The notes under the pieces were generated by a model. That model was not told the DNA's origin. It saw nothing but the letters and a program-made list of their open reading frames with translations, and ran no database searches. The position numbers and the translations under genes are program-made. Shown here piece by piece: positions 11,754 through 21,966 of a stretch of DNA of 64,000 nt (its first letter is position 1; the number at the start of each line of letters is the position of its first letter). This stretch comes from Aplectana chamaeleonis (Eukaryota; Nematoda; Chromadorea; Rhabditida; Cosmocercidae): positions 402,501-466,500 of the forward strand of contig JAPDOI010000122.1 in the NCBI GenBank assembly GCA_029168955.1, read 5' to 3'.

Positions 11754-12991
11754 CAAGTGCGTCACCTGTGCTCGCTATCCAGGGACCAGCCCAGTATGCT
11801 AATAGCCGTGCAAGCTCCACCGCTTCCGCACATGAAAGAGTCGTGCAACACCGACCCTTTCAAAAAGATTGGATTAGACTGGCATTTCGGTCCCTCGAAA
11901 GTGAGTCCCGGGCAAACGAAGCAGGACTCCCGAAAAGTGTGGGTTTGCCTCTTCACGTGCAGCATGACCACTCGTGCTCTGCATTTTGGAGATGAGTCTA
12001 CAATAACACCGCACCGCCGAGTTCATACTCTGCGTTTCGTCGATTCATCGCGAGGAGAGGATTCGCCCCTGGATTGCGTTGTTGCAGCGACAACGCCCCA
12101 ACCTTCTAAGTTGGGTAAAGAGATCCTTCAAAATCAGGTGCCGTTCCGTTCAGAAACTGATCCACTTATCCGGCCAGTTTCTTATCACAACACTCCTTTA
12201 GACTAGGAATTTCATAACGCCCTTTCACCCTGGAAGGGGAGGTTTTATATGAAAGACTATAGTGGAAGACTTGGTGAAATCGTCTCTAAAAAGACGATCC
12301 GCCTCAATGTGATAGACATTCGCAGTTTAGAAACGCTCATCCTTCGAGATCGAAGCCATTCTAAACACTCGCCCACTTACGCCCAATACATACGGAAACG
12401 CCTGTATCGGAGTCTCTATAGTCCTCGCCCCATTGACCTCATTACTACCCGCAATTTTCGCTGGGACCACTATTACCCGCTAGCCGATAGTCCCCATTAT
12501 AATCATTTCGCAGCTGGTGAAGTCAGCGATTCAGAATCGCGTAAACAGCTTCTAGACCAGCATTTCGATCTCATTCGCAGTGTTGATCACTTCTGGAACA
12601 TCTGGCGACAGGACTATCTTCAGTCCTTGGCCAGCAGAAACCAGAAGTGCTCCAAATCCGCAGCTGGATCCCGTCAGAGCCCTCGAGTTGGAAACGTAGT
12701 GATCCTTGAAAAGGAGAACGTCCAAAAAGAGCCACTTGGCCTCTTGGACTCATTACGCGACTTAACAAGTTGCCAGGCGGTCAGATCCGCTCCGTACAGG
12801 TGAAGATCGGATCGACTTCCATACTGGAACGATCCGTGAAACACCTTATTCCGCTCGAAATAGCTTCTTATTCATCTGCTGCAGACTCTGCAGCCATGGA
12901 TTCCACTTCGGAACCCACTACGAGCAGAAACTCTACTTGTCCTACACGCAAACAACCGCAAAGGAACGCCAAACGTTCCACTTCGCACTGA
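11754..12991 (+). pseudogene. BEL/Pao integrase core and C-terminal region, frameshifted
   Basis: After the insert the integrase resumes with KCVTCAR near 11757, the Cys pair of the HHCC zinc finger. A frame change follows near 11800, then a core segment reads PPLPHMKESCNTDPFKKIGL and KVWVCLFTCSMTTRALH. Stretches around 12250-12800 match the BEL integrase C-terminal region, ending in PRVGNVVILEKENVQKEPLG. A further frame change near 12770 leads into GGQIRSVQVKIGS and LERSVKHLIPLEI, the usual end of BEL pol. Stop at 12989-12991. At least two frameshifts make the protein non-functional. Confidence 0.8.
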
Positions 12992-13016
12992 AAAGCGCAT
13001 TGAAAAGCGTTCAAAA

Positions 13017-13604
13017 CTAGTAATTTTAGTAGTTTTTACCTATTTTGTAGTTTTTCACCTTTTTCTAATCATTCCCCCCTTTCAGTTACCCTTTCCTCGG
13101 TAAGTTCCCCTACTCCGTGTTCAAATGCCCTTTTCAGATCGTATCTCGATGGATTTCCACATCGCTACCGTATACAGCGGCCTATACTATCCTTCCACGC
13201 GGGACCAAGCCACGCCTACCCACGTGGCGACGATCGACCCACTCGCTCACTTCGTCATATCGATCCGCCGAAGGACGCCGCACGTAAGTTCATTGCTCTC
13301 TATTACGCTTTTTTCTCATCCGTGTATAGTTTTTCAGTTCCTTTTCCGTTTAGTTCTTGTTTTCCGTGTTGTTAGCCGTTTTTTGTGTATAGTCCCCGTG
13401 TGTAGTTTTTGTTCTTGTAGTTTTTGTTTGTTTTAGTGCATTTTTGTTTTTTTGTAGTTTTTTCGCTCTTTATTCGCTTTTTATCCGCCTTTCCACACGT
13501 GTATTTTTTCGCATTCCGGTTTTCATTCGTTTTTCTCGCGTGATCTACCGGTAAGTATTTGTGTGTAAATTTGTTTTTTTGTCTATTTTGTTTTTTCTTA
13601 GAAT
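13017..13604 (+). other. T-rich leader with splice-like signals before second Gag
   Basis: Runs of T dominate, with two nematode-style donor signals (GTAAGTTC near 13285, GTAAGTATTT near 13551) and acceptors (CCCTTTTCAG at 13127-13136, TTTTCTTAG near 13600). A short open segment, 13137-13285, lies between an acceptor and a donor. This could be a spliced leader region of the following Gag gene or the 3' LTR of the preceding BEL. I found no LTR repeat to decide between them. Confidence 0.35.
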
Positions 13605-16323
13605 TTGATCTGCACCCCACTTCACCTTTTTTACCCGCTTTTAACACTCAACCTAATGGGCCGCAGATCAAACCGAAGAAATAGCAGCTCGGGCAAGGCT
13701 CCAACATCGCAGTCGGAGCAGTCGACGACCTCCGGGTCATCGAAAGCCCGTGATTCGACATCGAAGTCAAATCAGTCGACATCGTCGTCGACATCCGCAC
13801 TGCCGACACCGCAGTCGGCAGATTCCGCATCGACATCGCAGTCGAATTCACACGCACTACCGACACCGCAGTCGGCAGATATCGCATCGACATCGCAGTC
13901 GAATACCTCACCAGCGTTGGTCGATTCGGCCACTTCGCCGGACCCGCCCCCAATGTTTGCTCAAAACCTAATCTCACAGGAGCAATCTGGGGACGAACAC
14001 GACGAAGACCATTCCGGATCCGTGGAATCCCACCTCGTGATCGATTCACCCTCTGATCGGTCTCGGGGTGAGCGAGCACCCGCTCAGGATTCGGGAGAAA
14101 CCGAACCAACCAACGCACAACATTCGCTTCAGTACAAGTGGAACGCCTTCTTGTACAGAGAGTTGGTGCGTGCCGGACTTGTGGACCCGAATGCTTCCGA
14201 CGCTCGGTTCTGTGCCGACTACGACGAGCATGCGGTGTTCCACTATACACCCAGCGGCTCGCCCCAACCTCGCACGAGAAATCAATCGCCACTAACCGCA
14301 CAGGAGGACCATAGGCTCTTCGAGACCAAACCAGAGCCTATGGACACCGCTGATACGCATGCTGCACCGCCGCAGCCTGGGACAAGTGCATGTTCGCAGA
14401 CCAATCGCTCAGTCCCCACGAACTTCCGTGAAGCTGTAGCAGCCCAAGCGCCTACTCAGCATCACCAAGATGCACCTCTGGACCAGAGACCGAGATCACT
14501 AGACGATGAAGGCCAACCGTTCGAAATACGCTTCGATCCGCATACACAGTCACACGAACAGTACAAGGAACTACTGTGTAATATCGCACGTGCTATGCGC
14601 CGAGCTCATCGCGAGACTCGTGAACGCATGGCTGACGAATACGCATACACCTTCGGGGATGGCGGTGTGACCCAACCGCACAGGGTCACACCCGATAATT
14701 GTCCACTGTTGCCCCGCAACGCAGCACCGCCGGACATTGTGCCACTCCCGCCGGTCGCTCCAAATAGTTCGCAGACCATGAACCTGCATAACGTCGAAGA
14801 GCTGACCGCCATCCAGCTCTACAAGGTCATGTCGCACATAGTCAATTTCCCGCAGATTGACTATGATCATACGCTACCGCATGAGGATACTCCTGGGTTG
14901 AACAGGGATGATCGCATGTCAATCATCAATATCCTCAATTCGCTCTCGCTACTGCACAATACGATCGACACCGCCGTCGAACGTGTTCGAGGACTCGCAC
15001 ATCACCTCGCCAACGCGGACCCGGGTGACCTGAGCTTCACCGTCTTATCCGAGTGGGCGCAAGATCTGGAGCAGACTTCGGAAGCTATCCGAACACATCA
15101 ACAGGTCTTGCAAGAGGAGATGATTTCGATATCGCTGTATAGCCCTGAACGTCTCGCCAGCTACCAAGCTGCGCTAGCACGTCAGCGCCTAACAGTGCGG
15201 AACGTACACGCCACGCTCAATCGAGCATCCGCAATAACGCCGTTCCTCACGCGTTATATTTGCGCACTACGAGTGCAAGAGATTCGCGTCATCTCAGAGT
15301 TCAGGGGAGAACGCTAGTCCCGATTTTACGAAGAGATTGTGCCACAGCCGCAACTCGGTGAAATCGGAGACTCACGAGCCTCCTTCCTCTCTACTCTAAA
15401 CGAATGGCGCAATACTCAATTCCGCAGGCCCACTCGCACAGAGCTCCAGAACTTCCTGGACTTACAGTCAGCGAGTTGAGCCACAAATTCGCCGTCGTGA
15501 GCAGGAATCTACACGCTCACGACACGATACCGCCTCATCGCAGCTCGACCAGGACCGACCGAGCACATCGCGTGCCAGTGAGACCCGCTCTCACACCGGT
15601 CCGTCGAGCTCGAATGAATCGCAAAGTTATTCGCGAGCGTCGATTCCATCGCAGGAATCGCGCGCTTCTTCGTCCCGAAGTCGCGAGGCTGGACATGCGT
15701 CCAATACGTCCGAAGCGTCGCGGAAACGCACGTCCGAGAACGTACCGCGCTATTCCGGCCAACCGATTGCTGTTCGGGTACGCTCCAATCCGCATCAAGA
15801 GAGCCGGAATGAACCATCGCGGAGCATCCCAGGCCCTAACCAACCGCCGTGTCTCTTCTGTTCTGAAAGAGGACACTATTCCGCTGAATGTCCGAACTAC
15901 AACCGCCTGTCCATTCGCGCCAACCTCGTCGCAGAGGGCGGCCTCTGCATTGTGTGCCTGAAAAGTCATGCACCACCGTGCAGACGGGTGGACGCGTGTC
16001 TGTCCTGCAGACGGAAAGGCCATCATCAGGCCCTGTGCCCGCAGAACAGATTCATTAATTCGGACATCGGTATGACCGCCGCTAGGTTCTTCGAGGACCT
16101 AGCAGACGCAAGTAACCGCACGAGGCAGCAGCAGCAACCGCAGCAGCTGCAGCAACCACACCTGCCTCCGATTCCGCCACCGAACCTTCCTGTGAGACAA
16201 CGGTCCCGATCGAGGAGCCGAGACTTTTCAGAAGAGCGAGGCCGACCCGAACGCAGAGGATCGTTCGCACGCAGAGGTTCGAGACGCAGTTGCAGAGGAG
16301 CTGACCGCCGCGGTCAGCACTAA
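13605..16323 (+). pseudogene. second retroelement Gag (BEL/Pao-like) without pol
   Basis: The first frame, 13605-15317, encodes about 570 aa: a Ser/Thr/Gln-rich start with a repeated TPQSAD motif, an acidic middle, and a helical region. A TAG at 15315-15317 is followed by more coding sense in the same frame (SRFYEEIVPQP). Near 15470 the frame shifts, and a long open stretch without ATG continues to 16323. That stretch is Ser/Arg-rich and carries zinc knuckles: CLFCSERGHYSAEC near 15850, then a CX2C...HAPPC unit, then CLSCRRKGHHQALC. This arrangement is characteristic of BEL/Pao Gags in nematodes. No protease, RT or integrase follows; a hAT MITE begins 39 bp after the stop. The gene differs from the Gag at 5453. 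Confidence 0.7.
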
Positions 16324-16361
16324 ACCCTGACGACATATGCCACCTTCCGCATAGAACACAC

Positions 16362-16821
16362 CAGGGCTGTGCGTTAATAACGTTAACGTGTTAATGCATT
16401 AACGGGTTAACGCGGTTTTTTTTTTCAAAAATTAACGATTAACGGTTAACGAAAAAGTCCCGAAATCACGTTACTTTTTATTTCGTTAATGTTCCATCCA
16501 TCTATGCTTTTTTGCATGTCAGGATTCCTATTCTTGAAGAGTATTCGTTTATTGTTCTGGCTGATAGTATTAATAATCCATGAAGATGATTTCCAAGTTT
16601 GGAGTGTACGGACTGCGGTGTTTGGTATGAAACGTGTTTCATGTTTTTTTTGGGACGTCTGGTTATTTATCGATTTTCGTGGTGGTCAGGTAATGTTTTC
16701 AAAATTGTTAACGAAATGCAAAATTAACGTGTTAACGCATTAACGGATTAACGCGGTTTTTTTTTTCAAAAATTAACGAACGGTTAACAAAAAAATTAAA
16801 TTTCATTAACGCACACCCCTG
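16362..16821. mobile_element. hAT-type MITE with subterminal TTAACG arrays
   Basis: This 460-bp element has ends CAGGGCTGTGCGTTAAT and, on the opposite strand, CAGGGGTGTGCGTTAAT. It is flanked by a perfect 8-bp duplication GAACACAC (16354-16361 and 16822-16829). Both ends are filled with repeated GTTAACG/TTAACG words and share the segment GCGGTTTTTTTTTTCAAAAA. The 8-bp duplication and CAGGG ends are typical of hAT elements. The middle has no transposase. Confidence 0.9.
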
Positions 16822-17304
<483 letters not shown>

Positions 17305-17449
17305 CGTCAGCAAATGGATCTGGAAGAGACTTTGAATTTCACTGTTGAAGGTTGGCGCAGACTCACCTATGTTATAGCATGTGGCACCACGTTTGCGCTA
17401 AGCACCAATGAGGAACACCAAAGTCTTTTCAGGATTCATGCCGATGTTT

Positions 17450-17527
<78 letters not shown>
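17450..17527. repeat. (AT)n microsatellite with one interruption
   Basis: An AT run with a single ATGT interruption near 17472. It lies 146 bp after the larger AT tract; the unique segment between them (17304-17449) shows no recognisable feature. Confidence 0.97.
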
Positions 17528-17529
<2 letters not shown>

Positions 17530-18016
17530 ACCTTTGACATGTTAGTTTTTAGAAAATTTTTGTGTTTTTCCGGGCACCCTTAAGGTGCTCGAGTTTTGTG
17601 TTTCTTGAGAGTAGTTTAGGGTAGATAGTAGGATTTTTTCCTTTCTTTCTTTCATTTTTTGTTTTCTTTTTCGTATGTAGCCTCCATTTATTTTTTATCC
17701 TGGTTATCCGTGGGGCTGTCGCTTGTTTTCCTCCTCTTCCCGCTCGTCGGGCGTGTGCGACAGTCCCTGGTCACTCACGTTTATTTATGTATGCACATTT
17801 TTGTATGCACCGTTCGGTGCCGGCGTGCCTGCCGACGTGAGTGAGGGGATCCTTCCGTAGGTAGGGGTAGGGTCTTTCGCTGTAAGGGGTTAAGTTTCGG
17901 GTTCTCCAGGCACCAAACCCCCTTTTACCCCCCACTTTTCAACGTAGGGCTTAAATCGGGTTCAACGGCCTTTCGCCTCCCATGAGGGCATCGTTTTCGC
18001 GTCACTTCCTTCATCG
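17528..18016. other. T-rich intergenic stretch, no gene seen
   Basis: It contains a T/C-rich run near 17635-17720 and two small inverted pairs: GTGCGACAGTCCC with GGGGCTGTCGC, and CACTCACGT with ACGTGAGTG. No protein or RNA gene is recognised. Homology to the LINE 5' region begins at about 18017. Confidence 0.4.
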
Positions 18017-18524
18017 TGGTCGGGAGTGTCGCGGATCGCGACTAGTTCCTTATGAGGGGCACCGTTGTGCCGGGCCTCGCGCTCTAGTCTGGCGGCATGG
18101 GTTGTGGCCGGCTGCTAATCGGCGCCCTGCGTTGGCTCGTTGCCAGCCGCGCCTGGCGGCCCCGCCCCCCTCGCTTCTGCCCCCTCAGCAGTCTCCACCG
18201 GCGCGGCGCATGCAGCGACCGCGCTCAGCCTCCGCTGGCATGAGTCATGCTCATCCAGCGTTGGCTTGAGCGCTGGAACTCATGCACCGCCAGCCCTTGG
18301 GGCTCATGTCTACCCTGGTGTGGACAGTTTCCCCCGCACCTGGTGCTCTTAATGCCACACCGCGGTGGCGAGCGCCAGGGCCAGACTTTCGCGGGTTTAA
18401 TACCCGTTTTATCCGCATAGTCTGGCAGCGAGAAAACTGGTAGCCTCCAGCAGCACCCGCTAGTTGCTGTTGATGAATCCGGCCCAGCACAGCAGCTGGG
18501 TGTCAGGTACGAGACCACACTTAA

Positions 18525-19069
18525 AGGCAGTGGTCGCGATCAAATATGTTTGTCGTCTTTTTCCCTCTGAACCCTTTTCTGGGTCTCGAGTAGTAGGATC
18601 TATAAGAAAAAATCGCGAAAAAACCGCTGTTTTGGGCCAAATATAAAGCCTGAACTTTCTTGTCTTTTGATGGTGGACGAGCACACTCCACACCATCGGC
18701 ATCGATGACCTCTTATATCAAGAACATCAGCTGCCTTGAAAATGAATTTCAATCAATGAACCTTCGGATTTATGTGCACATCTAATCAAAAACATTGACT
18801 GGAGTGCTTTCTTTCATTGACTGCATTTATTAGGTAAATTAGCATTTATTTCTTCCTCTGAATGTCGATGATTTTTGACTGCTCGGCATGAGACGGCGAT
18901 CTTTTTCGTCATCGCTGTGCACGTGTGCACGAACTGGCATTTTTGGGCCTTAGAATCTCTATTTCTAGCTCCTTTTCAACCTCGCTACCTTCATAGTTTT
19001 TCAGCTGTGTTTGATCTAAGCTGATTTTTGTAATTTTTTCGATAACGTTTTTCATCGTGACCACTGCCT
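18525..19069. mobile_element. piggyBac-like MITE in the LINE 5' region
   Basis: This 545-bp insert is flanked by TTAA at 18521-18524 and 19070-19073. The ends are AGGCAGTGGTCGCGATCA and, on the opposite strand, AGGCAGTGGTCACGATGA. The homologous LINE fragment at 2.4-3.6 kb has the undisturbed site ACCACTTAAGCC at 2948-2959, so both the filled and the empty site are visible in one window. No transposase is encoded; the element must have been moved by a piggyBac-type transposase from elsewhere. Confidence 0.93.
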
Positions 19070-19501
19070 TTAAGCCTTCTACTGAAGGAGGGCTGAGGGA
19101 AGGCAGAACTACCGCACGAGGCGCCATATTCTCTTTGCTAGTATTCACCCGCTTATCTTCGCCAACTACCTGGAGATCCGGGACGCGCCCCCTAAGGATT
19201 TGGAAGGATCCCAGGTATCGTAGGATTTTAATGTTATTAGGATAAAACAGTATACCCTTTATTTTCTAGTTTTATATTTCTTATATTATTTGTGTTTGTG
19301 CACAGCGGTTCCCGCTTACCGCAGGCCGTGCCAGTTTGACCCCTGTTAATTATTCATGCCACCGCGGGCATGTAGGCCGGGTTAGGATGCGGAGATTGCC
19401 AAGGGTGTATCCCGAAACGACCCCTGCTTGGGTTAGGTCGGCTACTCTGGTCAGCCTACTAGGGCGGCTGGACGCGACGACCGTAGACGGAGGAGCTGCG
19501 T

Positions 19502-20053
19502 GTGGGACGCCTCACGCAGAAAATCCCGAGGTCAGACGTCACCGGGGATGTGAACACCGCCGATGCGGGGCTCGGTCGTGGCCGTGGCCTGACCACTTTG
19601 ACTGAGCTCCAACTTGTCGGTGGACGCGGCCCTAGTGCGCCCGCGACACGTAGTGTCATAATATCGGGATTACCAGAGCAGTCTGATGATTTGAAACCAT
19701 ACGGCAGACACCGAGATCTAGATGTGAAGGTATGCGAGGTGCTGGATGTTTTGAAGGTCGATATGCATCCTACCAAAGCTTACAGAATGGGTGAGAAAGG
19801 TGGTACTCGGCCAAGGCTTGCTAAGGGTTTGATACCATCCAGAACTCATTGGATCACGGCGCTCTCCAACAGTCGGCTTTTACGTGCATCAAAATTTCCG
19901 AATGTCTATGTTCGTAGGAGCATGACTGCTGAAGAGAGGACTCGTGAATATGAGCTTCGGCAGGAAGCCAAAAAGCGTAACAAGGAAGCTGATGAAAGGA
20001 TTTGGGTCTTGTACCACGGTGAGTTGACCAAAATCGTCGATATATGTATTTAA
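19502..20053 (+). CDS. LINE ORF1 protein, nucleic-acid-binding domain
   Basis: The first half of the frame lies in GC-rich 5' sequence and may be untranslated. The credible domain begins near 19650 with RSVIISGLPEQSDDL and continues through EVLDVLKVDM, AYRMGEKGGTRPRL and LPSRTHW-like text (here IPSRTHW). It then reads SNSRLLRASKF, NVYVRRSMTAEERTREYELR and a basic tail. This is the pattern of ORF1 proteins of nematode CR1-type LINEs, which bind element RNA. The frame is open to a TAA at 20051-20053. Eleven bases later the Ty3/gypsy target duplication starts, so ORF1 itself escaped the insertion. The true start codon cannot be fixed. Confidence 0.7.
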   Translation: MGRLTQKIPRSDVTGDVNTADAGLGRGRGLTTLTELQLVGGRGPSAPATRSVIISGLPEQSDDLKPYGRHRDLDVKVCEVLDVLKVDMHPTKAYRMGEKGGTRPRLAKGLIPSRTHWITALSNSRLLRASKFPNVYVRRSMTAEERTREYELRQEAKKRNKEADERIWVLYHGELTKIVDICI

Positions 20054-20067
20054 AACGCGCGGTCAGG

Positions 20068-20636
20068 AGTAAGGATGAGTGAGAGTGTGTATGTGTGGTT
20101 ACAGTTTCCAACCGCTGCGAGGTTCACAAAAGACTATGATAATATTTATGACTAAAAACTATATTTGGGACAATCAATCAGTTGAGACAGCTATGACGAT
20201 GATGTGGCGCAGAGTGGCGGTTTCCTAGGCGAGTGGTGCAGGATGTCGTTGAACGGCGGCGAGGTGAAGTTCCAAACGTCACGGCGAAATGCGATTCCAA
20301 AAGGTTGCAGCGGGTTAGGATGGCAAAAAGGCGCACGTCGTCCAGCGACGATGCTGACCCGGGTGGAGGACCCTAAGACCCCTAGAAGATCCAGAGGAAG
20401 GAAAACGAGAGAACTGCCGATCTCTTCGCTCACGGCCCCTCCTCCCCTTTTCTGTCCCGCGCAAACCGACCGCTTCTGGTTTGGAGTGGCTCTGGCCGCA
20501 GTGCGGCGGCAATTAAAAAATTGACCAAATTCGTCCGCAGTGCACTTCGTGCACTCTTTCGTGACGTCTTTTTTCAACGTTTCTGTTTTAAACTCTTTGA
20601 ATGTAACATTTTTCATTTCCATCCATACCAGCTACA
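20068..20636 (-). repeat. 3' LTR of the Ty3/gypsy element
   Basis: This 569-bp repeat matches 27663-28703 from AGTAAGGATGAGTG to CCATACCAGCTACA, once the hAT MITE in the other copy is set aside. It lies at the low-coordinate end, which is the 3' end because the element is on the minus strand. The frames inside it on either strand have no recognisable product. Confidence 0.92.
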
Positions 20637-20756
20637 TGCCGGGGGGGGGGGGCGGGTGAAAGAAAATGTGGCTCCACTCTACATCACCATTTCAATATTC
20701 ATAGAAAAAATTCATTCAACAACAAAAAAATCAACAATAATAGATCGAAGACCGGA

Positions 20757-21966
20757 TCAATCTTCCGAGCGCTCTAGGGCCCGCATCTTATCCTTGTACC
20801 GGCAAGCGGCCCGTTTGATGTGTTTGCGGTTGCTTCTCACTGCCACCACCTCCTTGCGCGGTGCTTCCGCTGACGGCCCTGGTCTTTGCCTCTTCTGCGC
20901 TCGAAATGGTGCCAGCTTCAATTTTTCCAGCTCGACATGCGGGCGTAGCTGTATGCAGAGATAGTCGTAGAACATCACTGTGGCGTCTTCGGTCATCCAA
21001 TCTTTCTGGTTCTGGATCTTTCCAACCGAATACCATGCCGCATTGTCATCAACGTCCCCTGGATTTATCTGCAGTACGTCCACGATGAACGAGGCATGCT
21101 CCGGGTGCGCTGAGGTATACGACGCCACATAATTCCGTATTTTGGCCGTCACGTGTTCCCAGCTGATCAGGTTGACGCTCCTTGGCCCGTTGATCAGATA
21201 CACGTGGGCGCCGCAGGATACCCATAAGCTTATAGCCGAGATGATAGCGAGCCATGCTGTCACCCTGCGTGGTTCCTCTGGCGGTAGTACAATCACCACG
21301 GCTCCTAAGTCATCAGTGAAGATGCTATCAATTTTCGTGCGTATAGTTGAAAAGTCTTCATAGAAGAACACGCGTGTGCGCGAACCTCCAGACGTGAATG
21401 CGATGCGACGCAGGACCACTGGCACCACCAGGAGAATCCTATTGTGCACTCGATCGAGAAGTGAGTTCGCTTTGAAATCTTCCCATTTTGTCCGCTGCGC
21501 GAGCTTCCACGCCATCTCGAATGTCCTTTTCGGGATCTCTGGCCAGCCCCTTCGACAGGTTTCCGTGCCTCATCACCCATGTAGGGTCTATCATCCGGGC
21601 CATCGTGTTCACGTGCGTGCATTCACTGCGAAAAAACGCGTATGCGAGTCCGAGTGATCGAGGGTCGAGAACCCTATCAGCGGGATCCGTGATTCTTTTG
21701 CATTTCAAGGCGTTCGATCCGGGTTGTGACCATATGGAGAGTTGCTGCGTACAAAACGCATTCGATCGGGAACTTGTTCGCTGGATGGGACAATTTGTCG
21801 ATGAGTTCGCCAGCGACCGTAGTTTTCGAAATTTGGCAAGTCGGCAACGGGAAGGCCAATCCACCTTTGATTGCCGGAAAGTCCTGCCCGCAGCACCGGA
21901 ATTGTGCGTGCAGTATGTGTCGATCATCGCGGACTTCAAATTCCTTTTCGTGCCTGAAACAATCAT
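20757..21966 (-). pseudogene. extra ORF between integrase and 3' LTR of the Ty3/gypsy element
   Basis: After the end of pol at 21967 the minus strand continues with coding-like sequence. One frame (21966-21439) runs into another (21515-20757, 252 aa), and parts near 21900-21700 read better in a third frame (RHILHAQFRCCGQDF, KFPIECVLYAATLHMVTTR). So at least two frame changes are likely. The 252-aa part contains one hydrophobic stretch (TAWLAIISAISLWV near 21260), acidic segments, and a very basic end with many Arg and Lys. I do not recognise a family. The position is where an envelope or accessory gene would lie, but no envelope features such as a signal peptide or furin site are evident. Confidence 0.5.

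Noticed and set aside
20191..20622. 143-aa minus-strand frame in the gypsy LTR
   Set aside because: It lies within an LTR, differs in the other LTR copy, and has no recognisable domain.
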